This document shows positions 1 through 8,340 of a stretch of DNA of 64,000 nt, piece by piece. A program made the translations under genes and the position numbers. Numbering within the stretch: position 1 is the first letter of the stretch; each line of letters opens with the position of its first letter. The DNA lies in assembly GCF_003387475.1 (NCBI RefSeq), contig NZ_QUNO01000013.1, positions 62,001 through 126,000 of the forward strand, in the 5' to 3' direction. The notes beneath the pieces are model-generated. The model searched no databases, was not told the DNA's origin, and worked only from the letters and a program-made list of their open reading frames with translations. The DNA is from Kutzneria buriramensis (GTDB taxonomy: Bacteria > Actinomycetota > Actinomycetes > Mycobacteriales > Pseudonocardiaceae).

Positions 1-2260
1 CGACCCGCTGCACGGCCGACCACACGGTGGTCTCCGTCGGCCCGTAGACGTTCCACACCGGCACGCCGTCGGCGGTGAGCCGGTCGGCGAGCTCGCGGGG
101 GAACGCCTCGCCGCCGCAGAGCACGTGGCTCATGCCGTACGGGCGCCAGCCGGCGTCGAGCAGCATCCGCCACATCGCCGGCGGCCCCTGGGCGGCCAGC
201 CCCGGCTCGGACTCGATGAGCGAGCGGAGCTCCGTGCCGTCGGAGACCTGCTCGCGGGCGGCCAGCAGCACCGAGCCGCCGCGGATCAGCGGCAGGAACA
301 CCTCGTTGACGTGGATGTCGAAGCTGATCGAGGTGGTGGCCAGGTGCACCATGTCCTCGTCGGCGTCGAGCACCTCGCCCAGCGACTCCAGCAGGTTGAT
401 CACGGCCCGGTGGCGCACCTGCACGCCCTTGGGCAGACCCGTGGAACCGGAGGTGTAGATCGTGTACGCGATGTCGTCGCCGGACACCTCGACCGGCGCG
501 GCGGCGCCGTCGTGCTCGGCCGCCGCCTCCACGGACAGCGCCTGCGGCTTCAGCTCGGCGGCGACGGCGGCGGACGCCTCGTCGTACAGCAGCACCGCCG
601 ACTCGCTGTGCTCGGCGATGTACCGCAGCCGGTCGATCGGGTACTCCGGGTCGAGCGGCACGTAGTTCGCGCCGATCCGCAGCACGCCCAGCAGAGCCGG
701 CAGCAGCAGGCGGTTCCGGTTCATACACACGCCGACCGGGTCGCCGCGCTTCACGCCCGCCGCGGCCAGGTAGCCGCCGATGCGGCCGGCGAGGTCGTGC
801 AGCTCGTCGTAGTCGAGCTCGCCGTCGACCGCGCGCACCGCCAGCTCCGAGCCGGTCTCGATGCGCTGGTACAGGCCGGCCGGACCGTCCAGCGCCAGCT
901 TGGGACCGGCGGCGTGCGCGGCCAGGGCGTCGAGGTCCTCGTCGGCCAGCGCCGAGGTCGCCACCACCGAGGACTCCGGGTCGGTGGCGATCCGCTCCAG
1001 CACGGCCAGGTAGCCGCGGCTGATCCGGTCCACGTCGGCCGGGTCGAAGCGCCCGGCGTCGTAGCGGATCTGGAGCCGCAGCGAGGAGCCGTCCGGGGTC
1101 ATCACGAAGCCGGAGGTGATCGGGAAGTTGGTGTGCTCGTAGTAGGCGCCGATGTCGAAGGACAGGTCGTCCTGGCTGGACAGGCCCTCGTAGCTGCGGA
1201 ACCGCCGGAAGTCGAAGACGATGTCGAACGGGTTCCAGCCGGTGTGCTCGACCATCGCCGCCAGCGGGTACCGGCGGTGCGGCAGGATCGCCGTCTCCTT
1301 GGCGAACACCGAGGCGACGAACCCGCTCCAGGAGTCGGCCAGTTCCAGGCGGAACGGGTAGGTGCCGATGAACAGGCCCTTGACCTGCTCGGCGTCGCTG
1401 GTCTCGGGGCGGCCGTTGCCGATCACGCCGGTGATCACGTCGTGCCGGCCGAGCAGCGCCGCCGACACGCGCAGGTGCGCCGCCAGCAGCACGGTCCGCA
1501 CGGGGACGCGCAGCCGCTCGGCCAGCTCGGTGACGCCGACGACCGTCTTGTCGGGCGCGTCGTGCCAGCTCACCTCGACGGTGCCGATGGCGTCCGCGCG
1601 CTTGGTCGGGGTCGGCAGCAGCGCGGGCTCGGCGCCGGCCAGCTCGCCCTGCCAGAACTCCTCGGCGTCCTCGTCGTCCAGCGCGTCCAGCTCCAGGGCG
1701 ACGAAGTCGCGGAACCGGGTGCGCGGCGTGGCGAACTGCGGGTCCCGGCCCTGGCGAGCCGCCGCGTAGCCGGCGAAGAGCTCGGCGACGGCCGAGTGCA
1801 GGCTCCAGCCGTCCATGATCGCGTGGTGGAAGCTCCACCAGAAGTGGAACTCGTTCTCGCCGACCAGGTGCACGACGAACCGGAACAGCGGGGCGCTGCT
1901 GAGGTCGAACGCGTTGCCGACCTCCGTCCGCCGCCAGCGTTCCAGCGTCCCGTCGAGGTCCTGGTGGCCGCGCAGGTCGATGACCTCGAACGGGACCTCG
2001 GCCTCGGCGTGCACGAGTTGCAGCGGCTCGCTGAACTTGGTCAGCTCGAAGGAGGTTCGTAGCGTCTCGTGCGCGGCGACCAGGCCGTGCAGCGCGTGGC
2101 GGAACGCGTCCTCGTCCCACGGGCCGTGCACCCGCAGCGAGTAGATGTCGTGGTAGTAGGACGCGTCGCCGGCCAGCTCGGCGTGGTAGATCATGCCCGC
2201 CTGGAGTCGGGAGAGCGGGTAGGCGTCGGTGACCCCGCGCCGGGTGGTGGTACTCGTCAT
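1..2260 (-). CDS. NRPS, C-A (partial, 3' part beyond the left edge)
   Basis: Last visible gene of the minus-strand NRPS operon; about 753 residues are in the window and the reading frame is still open at base 1. The start is the ATG at 2260, 12 nt after the stop of the upstream NRPS and preceded by GAGGGGAA. A condensation domain fills residues 1-430, with an intact HHAIMDG motif near residue 145. An adenylation domain follows, with TIYTSGSTG near 603 and NVYGPTETT close to the edge. Aligning the specificity positions by eye to GrsA gives D-I-N-Q-L-G-V-V-W-(K). This shares most positions with the glycine signature (DILQLGLIWK), but N replaces L at position 239, so glycine or a small amino acid is only a guess. 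The carrier protein and any thioesterase should lie further left. It acts in the cytoplasm, downstream of the neighbouring bimodular NRPS. Confidence 0.93.
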   Translation of the reverse strand, partial: MTSTTTRRGVTDAYPLSRLQAGMIYHAELAGDASYYHDIYSLRVHGPWDEDAFRHALHGLVAAHETLRTSFELTKFSEPLQLVHAEAEVPFEVIDLRGHQDLDGTLERWRRTEVGNAFDLSSAPLFRFVVHLVGENEFHFWWSFHHAIMDGWSLHSAVAELFAGYAAARQGRDPQFATPRTRFRDFVALELDALDDEDAEEFWQGELAGAEPALLPTPTKRADAIGTVEVSWHDAPDKTVVGVTELAERLRVPVRTVLLAAHLRVSAALLGRHDVITGVIGNGRPETSDAEQVKGLFIGTYPFRLELADSWSGFVASVFAKETAILPHRRYPLAAMVEHTGWNPFDIVFDFRRFRSYEGLSSQDDLSFDIGAYYEHTNFPITSGFVMTPDGSSLRLQIRYDAGRFDPADVDRISRGYLAVLERIATDPESSVVATSALADEDLDALAAHAAGPKLALDGPAGLYQRIETGSELAVRAVDGELDYDELHDLAGRIGGYLAAAGVKRGDPVGVCMNRNRLLLPALLGVLRIGANYVPLDPEYPIDRLRYIAEHSESAVLLYDEASAAVAAELKPQALSVEAAAEHDGAAAPVEVSGDDIAYTIYTSGSTGLPKGVQVRHRAVINLLESLGEVLDADEDMVHLATTSISFDIHVNEVFLPLIRGGSVLLAAREQVSDGTELRSLIESEPGLAAQGPPAMWRMLLDAGWRPYGMSHVLCGGEAFPRELADRLTADGVPVWNVYGPTETTVWSAVQRV

Positions 2261-2272
2261 TCCGGGTTCCCC

Positions 2273-5200
2273 TCAGAGCCGGTCGAGCAGGGCCAGGTCG
2301 GCCGCGCTGAGCATGGCGAAGTCGTTGCGCGGCCTGGCATCGGCCGCTTCCTGTCGGAGTGCCGACGCCGCCAGCTCGCCCAGCGTGCGGGCGGCGAAGA
2401 CGGCGTCGAGCGCGAGCTTCCAGCCTCGTTCGGCGGCGACGCCGACGACCCGGACCGCGCTGAGCGAGTCCCCGCCCAGCGCGAAGAAGTTGTCGTCCAG
2501 GCCGACCGGGTCGGTCGCCTTGAGCACGTCCGACCACACCTGCGCGACCGCCCGCTCCGACTCGGTGCCGGGTTCGCGATAGGTCGAGGTTCGCGGGCGC
2601 AGGCCGGCCGGGTCGGGCAGCGCGCGACGGTCCACCTTGCCGGTCGTGCCGAGCGGGAACTCCTCCAGCACGACGACAAGAGCCGGGCACATGTAGTCCG
2701 GCAGCACCAGCCGCAGTCGGTCGATCAGCGCATCACCGTCCACATCGGACCGTGACGTGACGTAGCCGATGAGCTCCTTGCCGCCGCCGGCGCCCTCGTT
2801 CACGACGACGACCGCGTCCGCGACCTCCGGCTGGGCCACCAGCCGCGCCTCGATCTCGCCGAGCTCGATCCGCACGCCGCGGATCTTGACCTGGAAGTCG
2901 GTGCGCCCCAGGTATTCCAGCGCCCCGTCGGCCCGCCGGCGGACCAGGTCGCCGGTGCGGTAGAGCCGGCCGCGGCCGAACGGGTCGGGCACGAACCGGT
3001 CGGCGGTCAGGTCGGGCCGGCCGACGTAGCCGTGGGCCAGGCCGATGCCGCCGATGTGCAGCTCGCCGACGCCGCCGGTGGGCACCTGGCGCATGGCGCG
3101 GTCCAAGACGTGCAGCTGGATGTTGTCGATGGGCCAGCCGATCGGCACCACCGGGCCGTCGCCGGGTCGGCAGCTGTAGCGGGAGACGTCCACCGCGGCC
3201 TCGGTCGGCCCGTACAGGTTCTCCAGCCGCGGCCCGACGCCCATGACCTCGTAGAAACGGTCGCGGGTGCCGGCCTCCAGCGCCTCGCCGCTGCACACCA
3301 CCAGCCGCACGGTGTCGGCGACCGCCGCCGCGCCGGGCTGTTCCAGCAGCGCGGCCAGCATCGGCGGCACGAAGTGCAGGACCGTGACGCCCTCGCGGCG
3401 GATCTCGTCGATCAGGTAACCGGGGTCGCGGTGGCCGCCGGGCTTGGCCATCACGAGCTTCGCACCGGCCAGCAGCGGCAGGAAGAACTCCCACACCGAC
3501 ACGTCGAAGGTGTACGGGGTCTTCTGCAGCACCACGTCCGAGCCGTCGAGCCGGTACGCGTCCTGCATCCACCGCAGCCGGTTCACGATCGCCTCGTGTC
3601 CGACCACCACGCCCTTCGGCGCGCCGGTGGAGCCGGAGGTGAAGATGCAGTACGCCGCCTCGCCCTTCGGCACCGAGATGTCCAGCGGCGCAACGGGTTC
3701 CGCCGCCAGGTCGATGTCGTCGGCGGTCAATGTGACCTGGACGCCGGCCGTGGCGGTGATCATCGCCAGCCGCTCGACCGGCGCGGCGGTGTCCAGCGGC
3801 AGGTACGCCGCGCCGGCCGCCAGCACGCCGAGCAGCGCGACCACCAGCTCCGCCGACCGCTCCATCTGCACCGCGACCAGCTCGCCGGTCTGCACGCCGG
3901 CCTCACGCAGCCGCCGGCCGTGAACGTCGGCCAGCTCCAGCAGCCGCCGATACGTCAGCGTCGTGTCGCCGAAGGCGACCGCCGGCGCGTCCGGGTGCTC
4001 CGCGGCCGTGCGGCGGATCCACGTCAGCAGCGTGTCGTCGCTGGTCGGGACCATCGGGCCGGCGGCGGCCGCCAGCTCCTGCGCCTGCTCCCACGGCGGG
4101 GCCGTGTCGAACCGGCCGTCGAGGTTCAGCAGCAGGTACTCGATGTGCCGGAGCAGGCTCTCCGCGGTGGCCCGGTCGAACAGGTCGGTGTTGTACTCCA
4201 GGGTGAGGTGGCCGTCGAGCAGCGCGATCAGGCTCAGGTCGGTCTTGGCCGTGGGCCGCACGTCGGCGATCTCGGTGACCTCGACGCCCGGCAGCCGCAG
4301 CGTCGCCGGCTCGGCCTGCTGCATCACCAGCATCGCCTGGAACACCGGCGGGAAGCTGACCGTGCGCGGCACGCCCAGCTCACCGAGCAGCCTCTCGAAC
4401 GGCACGTCCGCGTCGGTCAGCGCGCGCTGCGCCTCGGCCGCCGTGACGGTGATCAGGTCCTCGACCAGGCCGCTGGCCGGCAGCGCGATCCGCAGCGGCA
4501 CGGAGTTGATGAAGCAGCCGATCAGGTCCTGGTGCTCGGGCTCCGGCCGGTTGGCCACGGCCGCGCCGAGCACGATCTCGGTGTCGGCGCCCCGGGCCGC
4601 GAGCGCGGCCGCGTAGGCGGCGGCGATCAGCGCGAACGGGGTCACCGCACGTCGTCTCGCCGCCTCCCGCAGGCCCGCCGGCAGGTCGAGGGTCACCCGG
4701 TCCCCGCGGAAGGTCTGTCGGCTGCCCCGCGGCCGGTCGGTGGGCAGGCCGTAGCGTTCGGGCGCGCCTTGCAGGTGCTCGGCGACGCCGGCCAGGTTGG
4801 ACGGCAGCTCCCGCTGCCGGGTTGCGAAGTCGGCGTAGTTCGCCGCCGGCGGCAGCTCAGTGCCTTGGTACAGCGCCGAAAGCTCGTTCTGGAGCACCGA
4901 CAGCGACCAGCCGTCGGCAGCGACGTGGTGCACGATCAGCACGAGGGCGAAGTCGTCGGCGCCGAGTTCGACCAGCGTCGCGCGCAGGCACTGGCCGGCG
5001 CGCAGGTCGAGGGGCCGGGTGAGCTCGCGCTGCACGAAGTCGGGCAGCGCCTCCGGGCCGTCCAGTGCCGCGGTCCGGAAGTCGAAGACCTCGCTCGCCG
5101 GGTGCGGCTCGGCGAGTAGGCCGTCCACGGTGGGCTGGAATCCCGTGCGCAGCGGAGCGTGCCGCTCGACGACCTTGACCACCGCCGATTCGAGGCGGCT

Positions 5201-8200
5201 CCGGTCGAGTGCACCGGTCAGCCGGAAGCACCAGGGGATGTTGTAGACGCCCGGTTCGGCGGCGGTGAGCTCCTCCAGGAAGAACATGCGTTCCTGGCCG
5301 AGACCCGCCTGGTAGGGCTCGTCCTTTTGGACGGCTGTGGCGGCCACCGCCGGGGCCTGCTCGGTGAGCCAGGCCGCCAGCGCCGTGGGCGTCGACCGTT
5401 GCAGCACGGCCGTCGCCGGCACCCGGACGCCGAAGCGCCGGCGCAGCAGGGCGGAGGCACGCATTGCCAGCAGCGAGTGGCCGCCGAGCTCGACGAACCC
5501 GTCGTCGGCGCCGACCTCGTCCAGGCCGAGGACCTCGCGGAAGACCGCCACGACGGTGTGTTCGGCCGGCGTCCGGGGCTCGGTGGTGACGGCGCGGGTC
5601 CGCACCGGCGGGGCCGGCAGCGACCGCTTGTCCACCTTTCCGTTGGACAGCAGCGGAAGCCGTTCCAGCTCCACCAGCTGTCCCGGCACGAAGGCCGGCG
5701 GCAGCGTGGCGGCGACGTGCCGGAGGACCGCCGGTGGCGACAGCGTCACGCCCGGCTTCGGCACGACGTAGGCGACGAGACCGTGCCCGTCCGGGGCCTT
5801 CACCACGACCGCCTGCTCGACGTCCGGGTGGCCGCGCAGCGCGGCGGTCACCTCGGCTGGCTGCACCCGCACGCCGTGCACCTTCACCTCGTCGTCGGCG
5901 CGGCCGAGGATCTCCAGCAGGCCGTCCGGTCGGCGGCGGCCGAGGTCGCCGCTGTGGTAGAGCAGGTCGTCGCCGAACGGGTTGCGGCGGAAGGCGTTCC
6001 CGCTCAGATAGCCCAGCGATCGGTGCGGCGTCCGGATGACGATCTCGCCGGGCTCCCCCACGCCGGCCGGCGTGCCGTCCGGGCCGAGGATCGCCACCTG
6101 GGTCTCCGGCTGCGTCCGGCCGATGGGCTGGACACCCGGGGAGGGTGTCGCCGGCACGTCGAACCAGCACTTGGCCAGGGTCGTCTCGGTGGGTCCGTAG
6201 AGGTTGACCACCCGGGCCCGGGGGCTGACGTTGGCGCGCCAGCGGTCGACGGCCTTGTCCGTCAGGGGCTCGCCCGCGAACATCGCGGCGCGCAGGGCCG
6301 GGAGTCTCGTCGCGGTGGCCGGGTCGGACAGCAGCTCCGACAGGCTCGGGGTGATGTGCAGCAGGGTGATGGCCTCGCGGTCCAGCCAGGCCAGGGTGCT
6401 CACCGGGTCGTCCAGGTCGGCCGGCCGCGGCACGACCAGCGTCGCGCCGGACACCAGGGGCAGGAACAGGTCCCGCAGCACCACGTCGAAGCCGAGGTTG
6501 GTCCGCCAGCCCAGCCGGTCGCCGGGCTCCGCGTCGAGGAGTCCGCGCTCCCAGGCCAGGAAGTGCCCCAGGCCGCCGTGCCGGCCGAGCACACCCTTCG
6601 GCACGCCCGTGCTGCCCGAGGTGAAGAAGATGTACGCGGGATCGTCCTGCCCGATGGGAACATCCACTTCGGACTCACCGAACGGCGGGTCGGTGATCTC
6701 CAGCGCCGGTCTGGCCGCCGCGCGGATGGCCGCCAGCCGGGCGTCCGGCAGGTCGGACTGCAACAGGAGCAGCACGCCGCCGGCGCGTAGCACGCCGAGC
6801 GCGGCCACCACGACGTCGCGGTCGTAGGTCCCGGGCACCGCAACGACATCGCCGGGGTCGAGGCCGCGTTCCAGCAGCCCGGCGGCGCAGCGGTCGGCGA
6901 GGGTGACGAGGTCCCGATAGGTCCACTCGCCCTCGGGGGCGTCGATGGCGATCTCTTCGGGCCAGTTCGACGCCGCCGCCCACACCTGGTCCACAACGGA
7001 CAGTTGCGGGCTCGCGATCAGCTCCCCGGCAAGCATTTCCGCCGTGTCGAAGGACCGGTCCATCGGCAGCGAACGCACGGACCGGTCCGGGTCGTCCAGC
7101 GCCGCCGCCAGCAGCCCGGTCATCGACGCCGCGAGCGAGGCGACGTCCGCCTCCGTGAGGGCGGCCGTGCGGTACAGGAACTCCAGCCGCAGACCGTCGT
7201 CCTCGGGCCAGCCGTAGAGGCACAGGTCGGCCCGCGATCGCACCGGCACCTGCTCCCAGCTCAGCCTGACCGTCGTGCAGCCGGCCAGCGTCAGCTCGGG
7301 GCGTGCGTCGGCGAACACGTTGAGCATCAGGTTCGTGCGCGGCTCCGCGCCGGCCTCCGCCCACTTGGCGCGCAAGGCCTCCGCCGGCACGTCGTGCGTC
7401 TCGTACGCGTCCAGGCTCGCGCCGCGAACGGTGTCGATCAGCTCCGCGAAGCTCTTGTCCAGGGTGGTTTCGACCGTGATGTAGAGGCTGTTCAGGCAGG
7501 GCCCGATCACGTTGCCGGCCCAGGACTGCGCACGGTTCGCGTACGGCATCAGGACGCTGCACGACTCCTGGCCGCTCAACCGGGCCGTCGTCGCGAAGAA
7601 CGCCGTCAGCAGCACCATGACCTCGGACGCGCCGTGCTGGCGACCCAGCCGACGGATCCGGTCCATCGCCTCGCCGTCGAGGTGCGCGTAGTGGCGCACG
7701 CCCTCGGTGGCATCCGCCGGCACCTTGCCATCGACCGTGCTCGGCAACGCCACCGGCTGCGGCACCGGCCGCCGCACGGCGATGCCGGCGATGCGGTCGT
7801 CCTGGCCCTGGAACCGGTCACGCTGGTATTTGGCGAAGCGGTCGAAGGGCTCCGGCGCGTCGGGCAGCTCGGTGCCGATGGTGACGTGGCGGTAGGCGTG
7901 GTCGAGCTCGGCGAAGAACGACGCCTCGGAGCCGCCGTCGAACACCAGGTGGCTCAACACCAGCAGCACCAGGGATTCCATGCCGAGGTCCCAGACGTGC
8001 GCCCGCACCAAGGGGGTGCCGGCCGGGAACGGCCGCAACGCCTCGTCGCGCAGCTCGGCATAGGCCCGCTGCTCGCCGGTCCGCCGGAAATGCACCGGCA
8101 GCTCGGTGTGGACCTGTCGTGACACCAACGAGTTCGTCTCGTCGTCCCAGCGCGGCTCGGTCAACAGCACCGGATTGCGCGTGGCGACCAGGTTCAGCGC

Positions 8201-8338
8201 CGCCTCGAACGCCTCGACGTCGAACTCGCCCTGCACGCGCCACGCCATCGGCAGGTTGTTCACGGCCGCGCCGGCGCCGACCTGCTCCAGCAGCCAGAGG
8301 CCTTCCTGCGCGTAGGAGGCCGGTGTGCTCTCGGACAT
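2273..8338 (-). CDS. Bimodular NRPS, C-A-PCP-C-A(Ser)-PCP
   Basis: A 2021-residue synthetase. The start is the ATG at 8338, only 2 nt after the stop of the upstream gene and behind a GGGGGGAG ribosome site; longer in-frame starts run back through that gene and are unlikely. Domains in order: C1 (about 1-430, motif SHLVFDG near 130, catalytic second His kept), A1 (about 440-930, FFTSGSTG near 569), PCP1 (ELGGHSLL near 953), C2 (canonical HHVAADG near 1136), A2 (IFTSGSTG near 1564), PCP2 (ALGGDSLS near 1953). There is no epimerase, methyltransferase or thioesterase domain. The A2 specificity positions read DVWHVSLVDK, a serine-type code. A1 reads roughly DVRHMALLAK, with FDVVLRD where FDxSVWE is usual; I do not recognise its substrate. 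Both A domains keep the A10 lysine (NGKVDKR, TGKVDRR). Confidence 0.95.
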   Translation of the reverse strand: MSESTPASYAQEGLWLLEQVGAGAAVNNLPMAWRVQGEFDVEAFEAALNLVATRNPVLLTEPRWDDETNSLVSRQVHTELPVHFRRTGEQRAYAELRDEALRPFPAGTPLVRAHVWDLGMESLVLLVLSHLVFDGGSEASFFAELDHAYRHVTIGTELPDAPEPFDRFAKYQRDRFQGQDDRIAGIAVRRPVPQPVALPSTVDGKVPADATEGVRHYAHLDGEAMDRIRRLGRQHGASEVMVLLTAFFATTARLSGQESCSVLMPYANRAQSWAGNVIGPCLNSLYITVETTLDKSFAELIDTVRGASLDAYETHDVPAEALRAKWAEAGAEPRTNLMLNVFADARPELTLAGCTTVRLSWEQVPVRSRADLCLYGWPEDDGLRLEFLYRTAALTEADVASLAASMTGLLAAALDDPDRSVRSLPMDRSFDTAEMLAGELIASPQLSVVDQVWAAASNWPEEIAIDAPEGEWTYRDLVTLADRCAAGLLERGLDPGDVVAVPGTYDRDVVVAALGVLRAGGVLLLLQSDLPDARLAAIRAAARPALEITDPPFGESEVDVPIGQDDPAYIFFTSGSTGVPKGVLGRHGGLGHFLAWERGLLDAEPGDRLGWRTNLGFDVVLRDLFLPLVSGATLVVPRPADLDDPVSTLAWLDREAITLLHITPSLSELLSDPATATRLPALRAAMFAGEPLTDKAVDRWRANVSPRARVVNLYGPTETTLAKCWFDVPATPSPGVQPIGRTQPETQVAILGPDGTPAGVGEPGEIVIRTPHRSLGYLSGNAFRRNPFGDDLLYHSGDLGRRRPDGLLEILGRADDEVKVHGVRVQPAEVTAALRGHPDVEQAVVVKAPDGHGLVAYVVPKPGVTLSPPAVLRHVAATLPPAFVPGQLVELERLPLLSNGKVDKRSLPAPPVRTRAVTTEPRTPAEHTVVAVFREVLGLDEVGADDGFVELGGHSLLAMRASALLRRRFGVRVPATAVLQRSTPTALAAWLTEQAPAVAATAVQKDEPYQAGLGQERMFFLEELTAAEPGVYNIPWCFRLTGALDRSRLESAVVKVVERHAPLRTGFQPTVDGLLAEPHPASEVFDFRTAALDGPEALPDFVQRELTRPLDLRAGQCLRATLVELGADDFALVLIVHHVAADGWSLSVLQNELSALYQGTELPPAANYADFATRQRELPSNLAGVAEHLQGAPERYGLPTDRPRGSRQTFRGDRVTLDLPAGLREAARRRAVTPFALIAAAYAAALAARGADTEIVLGAAVANRPEPEHQDLIGCFINSVPLRIALPASGLVEDLITVTAAEAQRALTDADVPFERLLGELGVPRTVSFPPVFQAMLVMQQAEPATLRLPGVEVTEIADVRPTAKTDLSLIALLDGHLTLEYNTDLFDRATAESLLRHIEYLLLNLDGRFDTAPPWEQAQELAAAAGPMVPTSDDTLLTWIRRTAAEHPDAPAVAFGDTTLTYRRLLELADVHGRRLREAGVQTGELVAVQMERSAELVVALLGVLAAGAAYLPLDTAAPVERLAMITATAGVQVTLTADDIDLAAEPVAPLDISVPKGEAAYCIFTSGSTGAPKGVVVGHEAIVNRLRWMQDAYRLDGSDVVLQKTPYTFDVSVWEFFLPLLAGAKLVMAKPGGHRDPGYLIDEIRREGVTVLHFVPPMLAALLEQPGAAAVADTVRLVVCSGEALEAGTRDRFYEVMGVGPRLENLYGPTEAAVDVSRYSCRPGDGPVVPIGWPIDNIQLHVLDRAMRQVPTGGVGELHIGGIGLAHGYVGRPDLTADRFVPDPFGRGRLYRTGDLVRRRADGALEYLGRTDFQVKIRGVRIELGEIEARLVAQPEVADAVVVVNEGAGGGKELIGYVTSRSDVDGDALIDRLRLVLPDYMCPALVVVLEEFPLGTTGKVDRRALPDPAGLRPRTSTYREPGTESERAVAQVWSDVLKATDPVGLDDNFFALGGDSLSAVRVVGVAAERGWKLALDAVFAARTLGELAASALRQEAADARPRNDFAMLSAADLALLDRL

Positions 8339-8340
8339 CG

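Noticed and set aside
125-5119. Long plus-strand open frames opposite the NRPS genes (125-2062, 3032-5119)
   Set aside because: Their proteins are rich in Arg, Gly, His and Val repeats without domains, the usual mirror of GC-rich codon bias in the real minus-strand genes.
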